Assembly: GCA_041396045.1 (NCBI GenBank)
Contig: JAWKZI010000006.1
Coordinates: 62,001 to 126,000 of the forward strand
DNA length: 64,000 nt
From: SHZI01 sp041396045
Lineage (GTDB): Bacteria; Pseudomonadota; Gammaproteobacteria; Steroidobacterales; GCA-2729495
Direction: 5' to 3'
Below are positions 8,228 to 16,033 of this stretch, piece by piece. The position numbers were made by a program, and so were the translations under genes. Numbering within the stretch: position 1 is the stretch's first letter; each line of letters starts with the position of its first letter. The notes under the pieces are model-generated. The model made no database searches. It was not told where the DNA came from and saw only the letters and a program-made list of their open reading frames with translations.

Positions 8228-10174
8228 TCAGGCGCCGTTGCGCGGCTTCTTGCGCGGTTGCTTGCTGGTCGTAATCTTCTTGCCCTTGCGGTCTGTGTGA
8301 CGCCCGGTGGTGTGAAGTTTACCGGGTTTTCGAGAGGGGCCGCGCCCCTCGGGAGAGCTCATCGGCCGCCCCTCCGGGGCATTCATGGCACCACGCCCCT
8401 CCGGGGCATTCATGGCACCACGCCCCTCCGGGGCGATCCGCAATTGCTGGCCGACCACCCAGACCTTCTGCAGGTGTTTGAGGATGTCATCCGGCATGCC
8501 GGCGGGCAGATCAACCAGGCTGTAGCCGTCGCGGATGTCCACGCGGCCGATATTGCGGCTGTCCACGCCTGCCTCGTTGGCAATGGCGCCGACAATGTTG
8601 CCAGGCTTTACGCCGTGCGCATGGCCGACCTCCAGTCGATAGCGAACGACGCCCTCGGCCGGCGGCGCCATACGGGGTACGGGTCGCTGGGCGCGCTGAA
8701 AGGGCGAGGGTGGCCGTGATGCGCGGTCGCCCTCAGCAGGGCGGCCATGGCCATGTCGATCATGAACCGGCCGGTCGTGAGATCTCTGATCCTGCTGTGG
8801 TCGCTCGTGGCGACCCGTTTTTGGCGGGCGGGCCGCCGGCTTCGGCAGGTCCGGCACCAGCAGCGGCGAATCGCCCTGGGCAAGCCGGGCCAGACCGGCA
8901 GCAATGTCGAGCACCGGGACGCCGTGTTCCTGCTCGTATTGCTGGATCACGTTGCGGAAGATGGTCAGATCGGCATTTTCAAGCACTGCCGTGATCTTCT
9001 GCTTGAACTTCGCAATGCGCTGATCATTGACGGCGGCAACCGTGGGCAGAACCATCGGCTCGATGGGTTGTCGGGTGGCGCGTTCGATCGCGCGGAGCAT
9101 GCCCTGCTCGCGATGTACGACGAAGAGAATCGCCTCGCCCTTGCGACCGGCACGGCCAGTTCGGCCGATGCGGTGAATATAGGCCTCGGTGTCGTAGGGG
9201 ATGTCGTAATTCACAACGTGGCTGACGCGGTCCACATCCAGACCGCGGGCGGCAACGTCCGTGGCCACGAGGATGTCCAGATCGCCGTTCTTCAGCCGGC
9301 CGATGGTGCGTTCCCGCTGTGCCTGGACCATGTCGCCGTTCAGGGCAGCGGCGGCAAAGCCGCGTGCTTCGAGGCGTTCGGCGATTTCCTCGGTGGCCAC
9401 CTTGGTACGCGCAAAGACGATCATGCCGTCGAAGGGTTCGACCTCCAGGATGCGCGTCAGCGCGTCGAGCTTCTGCAGGCCGCTGACCATCCAGTAGCGC
9501 TGCCGGGTATTGGCGGCGGTGGTGGTTTTGTTCTTGATGGTGATCTCGACGGGATCTTTTAAATGTTTCTTGGCGATCCGCCGGATCTCCGGTGGCATCG
9601 TGGCTGAAAACAGCACCACCTGCCGTCCGTCCGGTGATTTCTCAAGGACGAGCTCCACGTCGTCGATGAATCCCATGCGCAACATCTCGTCGCCTTCATC
9701 GAGTACCAGCGTGCTGAGATTCTTGAGGTCCAGCGAGCCGCGATTCAGGTGATCGATGACGCGACCGGGGGTGCCCACCACCACATGCGCTCCCCGGCGC
9801 AGGCCGCCGAGCTGTGGTCCGTAGGCCTGGCCACCGTAGATCGGCAGCACGTGAAAGCCTGGCAGGTGTTTCGCATACTTGTGGAAGGCTTCGGCCACCT
9901 GTATCGCCAGTTCCCGCGTTGGAGCACGTACCAGTGCCTGGGGGCCGAACTTCTTGAGATCGAGCCGCGCAAGAATGGGCAGCGCAAAAGCGGCAGTCTT
10001 GCCAGTGCCGGTCTGGGCCTGCCCGACCATGTCACGGCCGGCCAGCAGCGGTGGAATCGTGGCCGCCTGAATGGGTGACGGCGATTCGTAGCCAACATCC
10101 GACAGCGCCTTCATCAAGGTGTCGGGAAGGGCCAGATCGGTGAAATTCGGGGTCGATGGGGCGTCGGGGGGCAT
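8228..10174 (-). CDS. deaD: DEAD-box RNA helicase, DeaD/CsdA type
   Basis: The protein has 648 residues, with the standard helicase motifs in order: Q motif (SPIQAATIP), motif I AQTGTGKT, Ia PTRELA, motif II, motif III SATMP, then VATDVAARGLDVD and HRIGRTGRAGR. After a dimer/linker region comes an arginine- and proline-rich stretch, then an RNA-binding domain of the DbpA/DeaD type (YRLEVGHAHGVKPGNIVGAI) and a very basic tail. This supports a role in ribosome assembly and cold-related RNA unwinding in the cytoplasm. Motif II reads LDEGDEML, so the third residue is Gly and not Ala. The tail contains an APEGRGAMN repeat. An intergenic region with direct repeats lies upstream. Confidence 0.93.
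   Translation of the reverse strand: MPPDAPSTPNFTDLALPDTLMKALSDVGYESPSPIQAATIPPLLAGRDMVGQAQTGTGKTAAFALPILARLDLKKFGPQALVRAPTRELAIQVAEAFHKYAKHLPGFHVLPIYGGQAYGPQLGGLRRGAHVVVGTPGRVIDHLNRGSLDLKNLSTLVLDEGDEMLRMGFIDDVELVLEKSPDGRQVVLFSATMPPEIRRIAKKHLKDPVEITIKNKTTTAANTRQRYWMVSGLQKLDALTRILEVEPFDGMIVFARTKVATEEIAERLEARGFAAAALNGDMVQAQRERTIGRLKNGDLDILVATDVAARGLDVDRVSHVVNYDIPYDTEAYIHRIGRTGRAGRKGEAILFVVHREQGMLRAIERATRQPIEPMVLPTVAAVNDQRIAKFKQKITAVLENADLTIFRNVIQQYEQEHGVPVLDIAAGLARLAQGDSPLLVPDLPKPAARPPKTGRHERPQQDQRSHDRPVHDRHGHGRPAEGDRASRPPSPFQRAQRPVPRMAPPAEGVVRYRLEVGHAHGVKPGNIVGAIANEAGVDSRNIGRVDIRDGYSLVDLPAGMPDDILKHLQKVWVVGQQLRIAPEGRGAMNAPEGRGAMNAPEGRPMSSPEGRGPSRKPGKLHTTGRHTDRKGKKITTSKQPRKKPRNGA
8365..8432 (-). 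repeat. 27-bp tandem repeat in the helicase tail
   Basis: Two exact 27-bp copies (8365–8391 and 8392–8418) are followed by a third partial copy to about 8432. They encode the 9-residue unit APEGRGAMN. Each unit contains the palindrome CCCCTCCGGGG-like core, and the unit length keeps the reading frame. Confidence 0.85.
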
Positions 10175-10218
10175 GGCGGGAACGGTCGTGGGCGGGAAGC
10201 GGGTATTGTGCCTGAGTT

Positions 10219-10287
10219 TTGCTGGTGACTGAACGTTGCTTGGGTCTTTAGTGTTGCTTATGACTGGATATTGCTTGTGACCGGGTG
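10219..10287. repeat. Four direct repeats of about 17 bp between deaD and the hydrolase gene
   Basis: Four head-to-tail units start at 10219, 10236, 10254 and 10271. The first, third and fourth are 17 bp and the second is 18 bp. Each begins TTGCTK; three share TTGCTTRTGAC or TTGCTGGTGAC. The array sits 45 bp before deaD (leftward) and 22 bp before the hydrolase start (rightward). It could bind a regulator of either gene, or it may be a decayed tandem array. Confidence 0.6.
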
Positions 10288-10308
10288 TCGGGAGTGTGCT
10301 GACGCGCT

Positions 10309-11343
10309 ATGACCAGGCCCCTTAGTTATCCAGCGGGCAAGCCGCCCGTTGCCGGCGTGACGCGGGAGATTGCACCGGGCGTCCTGTGGCTGCGTATGCC
10401 GCTCCCGTTTGCACTGCGCTGGATCAATCTCTGGTTGCTGGAAGATGACGACGGCTGGATCGTGGTCGATACCGGCGTGGCCACCGATGAGTGCCGCCAG
10501 CACTGGCGCACCATCCTGGCCAGCCCGGCGCTGAAGGGGCGAGCAGTGCAACACGTGCTGGTGACGCACATGCACCCCGACCATCTGGGCCTTGCCGGAT
10601 GGCTGACGACCGAATGCGATTGTCCATTGTGGATGTCGCGACTGGAGTACATCACCGGCCGGATGCTGGTGGCGGACCTGGGGCGGGAGGCACCGGACGA
10701 TGCCGCCGACTTCTACCTGGCGACCGGCTGGGACGACGCGGCGCTGGCGTCCTGGCGAGAGCGCTTCGGCAGCTTTGGCCGCCTGGTGTCACCGATGCCT
10801 GACTCGTTCCGACGGGTCACTGCCGGCGATGCATTCAGGATTGGCGGGCGTGTCTGGCACGTGCTGGGTGGCAATGGTCACTCACCCGAACACATCTGTC
10901 TGTGGTGTCCGGCCCTGAATGTGTTCATCTCCGGCGACCAGATCCTGCCGAGAATCTCATCGAATGTATCGGTATTTCCGACCGAGCCGGAGGCCGACCC
11001 CTTGAGCGACTGGCTGGAATCCTGCGCACAGCTTCGCCAGGCATTGCCGGCCGACGTGCTGGTGCTGCCGGCACACAATGAGCCGTTCGTGGGCGCCCAT
11101 GAACGACTGCAGGCGCTGATTGATCATCACGAGGCCTCGCTGGCGCAGGTCGAGGAGTCCCTTCGCGAGGCGCCGAAGCGCTGCGTTGACCTCTTCCCGA
11201 TCCTGTTTCCACGAGCTGTCACGACTGATCTGCTGGGTTTTGCCACCGGTGAAGCACTGGCACATCTGCATTGCCTGATCAGGCGGGGGCGAGCGCGACG
11301 GAGCACGACGAGTGCCGGAATTTGGCTCTATTCAGCGGTTTGA
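10309..11343 (+). CDS. Metallo-β-lactamase-fold hydrolase
   Basis: The protein has 344 residues. The fold's metal site is visible: VTHMHPDHLG (HxHxDH, about residues 84–93), a distal His in GNGHSPEHICLW, Asp in FISGDQILP, and a final His in VLPAHNEPF. The Asp at the start of the second strand (IVVDTGV) is also there. The long C-terminal helical part (ALIDHHEASLAQVEESLR) is like that of the glyoxalase II/RNase-like subgroup with an extra helical domain. The chemistry is hydrolysis of an ester, thioester or lactone, and the substrate is unknown. The last 15 residues look less conserved than the rest, so a late frame slip is possible. Confidence 0.85.
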   Translation: MTRPLSYPAGKPPVAGVTREIAPGVLWLRMPLPFALRWINLWLLEDDDGWIVVDTGVATDECRQHWRTILASPALKGRAVQHVLVTHMHPDHLGLAGWLTTECDCPLWMSRLEYITGRMLVADLGREAPDDAADFYLATGWDDAALASWRERFGSFGRLVSPMPDSFRRVTAGDAFRIGGRVWHVLGGNGHSPEHICLWCPALNVFISGDQILPRISSNVSVFPTEPEADPLSDWLESCAQLRQALPADVLVLPAHNEPFVGAHERLQALIDHHEASLAQVEESLREAPKRCVDLFPILFPRAVTTDLLGFATGEALAHLHCLIRRGRARRSTTSAGIWLYSAV

Positions 11344-11376
11344 GCCGATATTGTTACTTTCCATAAGGATGAAATG

Positions 11377-11396
11377 TATTCCAGAAGCATGGAATA
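11377..11396. promoter_or_regulatory. Operator-like palindrome before the toxin–antitoxin genes
   Basis: TATTCC (11377–11382) and GGAATA (11391–11396) form a perfect inverted repeat around 8 bp. An outer pair TTTCCAT (11358) and ATGGAAT (11389) overlaps it. The site is 28 bp before the antitoxin ATG, in the AT-rich promoter. Antitoxins of this class commonly repress their own operon, so autoregulation is the likely role. Confidence 0.5.
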
Positions 11397-11424
11397 TCTG
11401 CAAATGATGCTGTAGAGTACATAC

Positions 11425-11829
11425 ATGCTCAATGTACACCCACTGAACAAGCCATCCACCGAGGACAACTCCACCCCGGATCGTTCGCGGGTACTCACCC
11501 GTGCCGTGGCTGAGACGGCGGTACGCCTGAAGCTCAAATCCACCGAACTGATGACCATTATCGGCGTCAGCCAGCCCACGGCATCCCGCTTGCTGAACGG
11601 CAAGTTTTTGTTGACGGAAGGCACCAAGCCCTGGGAACTGGGTAGCCATCTCGTGCGCCTCTATCGTTCGCTGTCGTCGATGGTCGGCGGGAACGATGAA
11701 CTGGCGCGTACCTGGTTGCGGTCGAATAATCAGGCGTTCGGCGGTTCGACGCCGCTTGAGGCCCTGGGTCGTGTGGAGGGTCTGGTGCATGCCTGCGATT
11801 ACGTGGACGCCCACCGCGCTAGAGTCTGA
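11425..11829 (+). CDS. Antitoxin, Xre/MbcA/ParS type
   Basis: The protein has 134 residues. The N-terminal half has an Xre-like helix-turn-helix (LKLKSTELMTIIGVSQPTAS, residues about 35–60). The C-terminal half is the MbcA/ParS toxin-binding domain with HLVRLYRSLSSMVGGNDELA and FGGSTPLEALGRVEGL. Proteins of this family bind and neutralise RES-domain toxins and repress their own promoter. The toxin gene starts inside the last 41 bp of this gene, so the two are co-translated. A palindrome lies just upstream. Confidence 0.9.
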   Translation: MLNVHPLNKPSTEDNSTPDRSRVLTRAVAETAVRLKLKSTELMTIIGVSQPTASRLLNGKFLLTEGTKPWELGSHLVRLYRSLSSMVGGNDELARTWLRSNNQAFGGSTPLEALGRVEGLVHACDYVDAHRARV

Positions 11830-12514
11830 GTGCGGCACCTGGCAGGGCGCGGGCTGGCGCGCCGTGGAGGCGCAACATCGCGTGGCCAGCATGCTGCTCG
11901 CCGGGGGCAGCTTGCCCGACCAGACAGTTCTGGAGGCCATCCTCGACGAAGCCAAACCGCCGTTGCCAGAGGGCCTGGATGGCCTGCACTGGTTGCTCAG
12001 CACACCGTTCCGGTACCGGCCGCTCGCCACCGGTTCCCGTTTCCGGCAAGCCTACGAACCCGGCGTGCTGTACGGTGCCGTGGAGCGCCAGACGGCCTGT
12101 GCCGAAGCTGGCTACTGGCGACTGCGTTTCTGGCTGGACAGTGCCGGACTATCCAGTCGGACTGCCTCGCTGGAGATGACGCTCTTCGAGTTTCACGGCG
12201 CCACCGGGCGTATGCTGGATCTGAGCCAGCCGCCCTTGTCCCGTGACCGCAGCCAATGGACTGATCCGAACGACTACGGAGCTACCCAGGCACTGGCAGC
12301 CGTTGCACGGCGGGCGTCCATTGAACTGCTACGCTATGAATCGGCTCGGTATCCGGCGGGCTATTGCCTGGCAGTACTCAGTCCGGGCGTGTTCCGGGCC
12401 GTGGCACAGCCCTACCGTCATCAGCAGCAAACCTGGCACCTGTTGCTGGTACCGCCAGCCACCGTGGTGTGGCAGCGGCACCTGGATGGTGAAAGTTTCA
12501 GTTTCGACTTCTGA
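11789..12514 (+). CDS. RES-domain toxin
   Basis: The protein has 241 residues from the ATG at 11789, preceded by GGAGGG nine bases away. This start overlaps the antitoxin and gives the N-terminus MPAITWTPTALESECGTW expected for these toxins. RES features are RAVEAQHRVASM, then FRYRPLATGSRFRQAYEPGV with the conserved arginines, and YGAVERQTACAEAGYWR with the conserved Glu. The characterised members attack NAD+ (MbcT) or ADP-ribosylate Prs (ParT). The immediate upstream partner is the matching antitoxin. Which of the two activities applies here cannot be told by eye. Confidence 0.88.
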   Translation: MPAITWTPTALESECGTWQGAGWRAVEAQHRVASMLLAGGSLPDQTVLEAILDEAKPPLPEGLDGLHWLLSTPFRYRPLATGSRFRQAYEPGVLYGAVERQTACAEAGYWRLRFWLDSAGLSSRTASLEMTLFEFHGATGRMLDLSQPPLSRDRSQWTDPNDYGATQALAAVARRASIELLRYESARYPAGYCLAVLSPGVFRAVAQPYRHQQQTWHLLLVPPATVVWQRHLDGESFSFDF

Positions 12515-12526
12515 AGGACAAAATTC

Positions 12527-13429
12527 ATGATCTCCACAATCCGTCTGCTTGCGTCGCCGCTGGCACTGGCCATGGCCATGGTCCTATATGGTTGTGGTGA
12601 CTCAGGCCTGCGCCTCGATCCCGAACGCTCGGAGGCCCTGGCTGACACCGCCGGCACGGCGTCGACCACCCCCGGCCCCGATCTGCGCTCCGAGGATGCC
12701 GTGAAGCGTCCCGTCAAAAAGCCGCCCACGGATCCTGTAGATGCCGCGGTCGCAGCCGCGCTTGCCAACCCCGGCCGCCCCGCGTCTGACCGCGTGCGCG
12801 ATGAGTCTCGCAAGAGCGGTGCCGTGCTGCGCTTCTTCCGGATTGCGCCCGGCATGAAGGTGCTGGATCTCTATTCGGGCGGCGGGTACTACACCGAACT
12901 GCTGTCCTATATCGTGGGTCCGACCGGCAAGGTGGTGGCGCACAATAATGCCGCGTATCTGCGCTTCGCCAGCAAGGATCTCGCCAATCGCTACACGAAC
13001 GATCGCCTGCCAAATGTCGAGCGATTGCTGGCCGAGAACAACCAACTCAAGCTGCCAGCCAACGACTTCGATGCGATTCTGATGACCGATGTGTACCACG
13101 ACGTGTATCACGTGGATGAAAAAGCAGGCTGGCCCCGTATTGATGCGCCGAAGATGCTGGCGACGCTGTTCCAGAGTCTCAAGCCGGGTGGCGTACTCGG
13201 CGTGGTGGACCACGCGGCTTTGCCCGGCGCACCCCCTGAAACCGGCAATACCCTGCACAGGATCGATCCGGCGCTGCTGAAAAAAGACATCACCGCCGCC
13301 GGCTTTGTGCTGGACGGCGAAAGTGATGCGCTTCTGAATCCGAACGACGATCGCACCAAGTCTGCTTTCGATCCGTCGGTGCAGGGCCGGACGACCCAGG
13401 TCATCCTGCGCTTCCGCAAACCGCTGTAG
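12527..13429 (+). CDS. Exported class I methyltransferase-fold lipoprotein
   Basis: The protein has 300 residues. A signal sequence ends in lipobox VLYGC (Cys about 23), followed by a low-complexity linker to residue 75. The C-terminal two thirds have a Rossmann methyltransferase core: MKVLDLYSGGGYYTELLSYI (motif I), FDAILMTDVYHDVYH (motif IV region), LKPGGVLGVVDHA and VILRFRKPL. It belongs to the predicted methyltransferases of the COG4798 kind. Export is odd, because SAM is cytoplasmic, so it may have lost methylation or use another ligand. A paralogue without a clear signal lies at 56628–57316. It starts 12 bp after the toxin gene but is not obviously part of that system. Confidence 0.8.
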   Translation: MISTIRLLASPLALAMAMVLYGCGDSGLRLDPERSEALADTAGTASTTPGPDLRSEDAVKRPVKKPPTDPVDAAVAAALANPGRPASDRVRDESRKSGAVLRFFRIAPGMKVLDLYSGGGYYTELLSYIVGPTGKVVAHNNAAYLRFASKDLANRYTNDRLPNVERLLAENNQLKLPANDFDAILMTDVYHDVYHVDEKAGWPRIDAPKMLATLFQSLKPGGVLGVVDHAALPGAPPETGNTLHRIDPALLKKDITAAGFVLDGESDALLNPNDDRTKSAFDPSVQGRTTQVILRFRKPL

Positions 13430-13479
13430 AACCCGTTGCCGGCGCACTTCTGTGCGCCAGTGATATCCTTCGCGCCCTC

Positions 13480-15110
13480 ATGTCCCACTCAGTCTCAAGT
13501 ATCGCGTCGACGTCAGCCCAGGATCTTGCCGCGGAGGTCGCACAGCGCCGGACGTTTGCGATCATTTCGCATCCGGATGCCGGCAAGACGACCCTCACCG
13601 AAAAGCTGTTGCTGTTTGGTGGTGCCATCCAGTTGGCAGGCACGGTGAAGGCACGGCGCAGTTCGCGGCATGCGACCTCGGACTGGATGGAAGTAGAAAA
13701 GCAGCGGGGTATTTCGGTAACCAGCTCCGTGATGCAGTTCGAATATGCCGGACACACGATCAACCTGCTGGACACGCCCGGCCACGAAGATTTTTCCGAG
13801 GACACCTACCGCGTACTGACCGCGGTAGATGCGGCAGTGATGGTCATTGATGCCGCCAAGGGCGTGGAGGCACAAACGCTCAAGCTGCTGGAGGTGTGCC
13901 GGCTGCGTAACACGCCGATCATTACCTTCGTGAACAAGCTGGATCGGGAAGTCCGTTCGCCACTGTCGCTGCTGGAAGAAATCGAGGCAGCATTGAAGAT
14001 CGAGTGCACGCCCATCAGCTGGCCGATCGGCATGGGCAAGACCTTCCGTGGCGTGTATCACCTGCTGCAGGACCGGCTGTTGCGATTCACGGCCGGTGCC
14101 GAGAAGCGCACGGACGTGGAGACCATCAGCGGTCTGGATAATCCGCAACTGGATACGCTGTTTCCCGATGAAATCGCCAGCCTGCGAGCCGACGTCCATC
14201 TGATTCGCGAGGCAAGCACGCCGTTTGAACCCGAACAGTTTCTGGCGGGACAGCAGTCGCCGGTGTTCTTTGGCTCCGGGATCAACAATTTTGGTGTGCA
14301 GGAAGTGCTGCAGGCATTGATCGACTGGGCGCCGCCACCTCAGCCGCGCGATGGTGGCATCCGGTTTGTGGAACCTGCCGAGCCGGACTTCAGCGGATTT
14401 GTTTTCAAGATTCAGGCCAACATGGATCCGAAGCATCGGGATCGAATCGCCTTTTTCCGCCTGTGCTCCGGGCGGTATGTACCCGGCATGAAGGCCCGGC
14501 ATCTGCGCAGTGATCGCGACATGAAACTGGGTAATGCCCTGACGTTCATGGCGAACGAACGGGTCACCAGTACGGGCGCTGTAGCCGGCGACATCATCGG
14601 CATTTATAACCACGGGCAGCTGCAGATCGGCGATACGTTATCCAGTGGCGAGCCACTGGTTTTCCGCGGCATCCCGTATTTTGCCCCGGAGTTGTTCCGC
14701 TCCGCGCGGCCCAGGGATCCCATGAAAAGCAAGCAGCTGCAGAAGGGGCTGCGGGAACTGGGGAAGAGGGCGCGATCCAGGTATTCAGCGCACGGCAAGG
14801 CGCCCAGACGCTTCTGGGTGCTGTCGGGCGCCTGCAATTCGAGATCGTCGCGCATCGCCTGTCGGCCGAATACAACGTAGACGCCGTGTACGACAACGTG
14901 GACATCTACACGGCGCGCTGGCTCAGCTACCCGGATGAAGCAACACGTAAAAAGTTCGAGAAGGATGAAGCCATGTCTCTGGCGCAGGATGTGGACGAAA
15001 ATCCGGTATTTTTGTCCAGCAACAAATACAACCTGAAACTGACGCTGGAACGCTGGCCGACCATCGACTTTCACGCCACCCGGGAGCACGGCGAGCGCCT
15101 CGGCTCGTAG
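13480..15110 (+). CDS. prfC: Peptide chain release factor 3 (one frameshift)
   Basis: This translational GTPase recycles RF1/RF2 from the ribosome. The N-terminal G domain has SHPDAGKTTLTEKLL, DTPGHEDFSED and FVNKLDRE. The frame breaks at 14761–14763, where the family sequence needs GG-GAAGAG but one G is missing. Adding it restores AIQVFSARQGAQTLLGAVG, QFEIVAHRLSAEYNV and the normal end at 15110, giving 543 residues, close to the usual 529–540. The gene is otherwise intact, so a sequence error is more likely than loss of function. The stop TAG is the TAG of a REP element. Confidence 0.92.
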
Positions 15111-15126
15111 GCGCGGCTTCAGCCCG
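15107..15126 (+). repeat. REP element (copy 1)
   Basis: The sequence gtaggcgcggcttcagcccg is a slightly diverged GTAGG-AGCGGCTTCAGCC repeat. Its TAG is the prfC stop codon. Confidence 0.65.
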
Positions 15127-15184
15127 AACGAACCCGATCGCGCCAGATCGGGGTGGATGTGATGTGCATCAGCCGCTAACCTGA

Positions 15185-16018
15185 ATGGCTGTCATGCAGA
15201 GCCTACCTTCATCCCCGAGCCTGGACGATTTCTGGCAGCGGCTGGCGCACTGCGGTACCGGCGTGCTGCTGCTGGACTACGACGGTACCCTCGCGCCGTT
15301 TCACGAAGACCCAGCTGCAGCAGTGCCGTATCCCGGCGTCGTGCCGCTGATCGATCGTATCGTCGAGCAGGGTCGCTCGCGCGTGGCTATCGTGACGGGG
15401 CGCAGCGTGGTTGATGGCTTGCCGCAACTGGCCTTGCATCAGCCCGTTGACCTCTGGGGCGGCCACGGGCGGGAACATCGTCGCGCCGATGGCAGCTACC
15501 ACGCGGCGGGGATTGACGAAGCGACGCTGAAGGCACTGCTGGAGGTCGATGGCTGGGCCGATCAGGTGCGGGCAGCGGGCGGTCGTCCGGAACGAAAGCC
15601 AGGCTCCACGGCATTTCACTGGCGTGGCTTGCCGGATGCTTCCGTTGCTGCCATTCGTGAATTGCTGACCCGCCAGTGGAACGCTGCGCCTGAAATTCAG
15701 TTCTTGCGCTGGCTGGAGTTCGACGGTGGCATCGAACTGGCGGCACCCAATGGCCGAAAATCGGATGTTGTTAACGCGGTTCTCAAGGACGCCGGCGATA
15801 TTGCCGCCGCATTTCTGGGCGACGACCGCACTGACGAGGATGGTTTCGCTGCGATTCGTGGTCGCGGCATCGGCGTGCTCGTGCGGCCGGTACGCCGGCG
15901 GACTGCCGCCGATGTCTGGATCCGGCCGCCCGATCAGCTTCTGGAATTCCTGGCAACCTGGGCACGGACGCTCGACCAGTGCGGGCCGGCTCGGGCGCAT
16001 TCGCAGACTTTGCAGTAA
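15185..16018 (+). CDS. otsB: Trehalose-6-phosphate phosphatase
   Basis: The protein has 277 residues and is a HAD-superfamily phosphatase that removes phosphate from trehalose-6-phosphate in the cytoplasm. The motifs are LLLDYDGTLAPF (nucleophile Asp about residue 32), AIVTGRSV, GHGREHRR, and GDDRTDEDGFAA with the acidic metal site. The conserved KPGSTAFHWR and FDGGIELAAPNGRKSDVV are present. It is followed 15 bp later by otsA, so the two steps of trehalose synthesis form one operon, which is generally an osmotic/desiccation protection system. ATG 15185 or the ATG at 15194 may be used. Confidence 0.93.
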   Translation: MAVMQSLPSSPSLDDFWQRLAHCGTGVLLLDYDGTLAPFHEDPAAAVPYPGVVPLIDRIVEQGRSRVAIVTGRSVVDGLPQLALHQPVDLWGGHGREHRRADGSYHAAGIDEATLKALLEVDGWADQVRAAGGRPERKPGSTAFHWRGLPDASVAAIRELLTRQWNAAPEIQFLRWLEFDGGIELAAPNGRKSDVVNAVLKDAGDIAAAFLGDDRTDEDGFAAIRGRGIGVLVRPVRRRTAADVWIRPPDQLLEFLATWARTLDQCGPARAHSQTLQ

Positions 16019-16033
16019 GCGGGACGGGAACCA

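Noticed and set aside
8365..8432. CRISPR-like array
   Set aside because: Two exact copies without spacers, in frame inside the helicase gene; a coding tandem repeat.
13513..14613. 366-codon minus-strand frame over prfC
   Set aside because: It lies wholly antisense to the prfC coding sequence and shows no family pattern.
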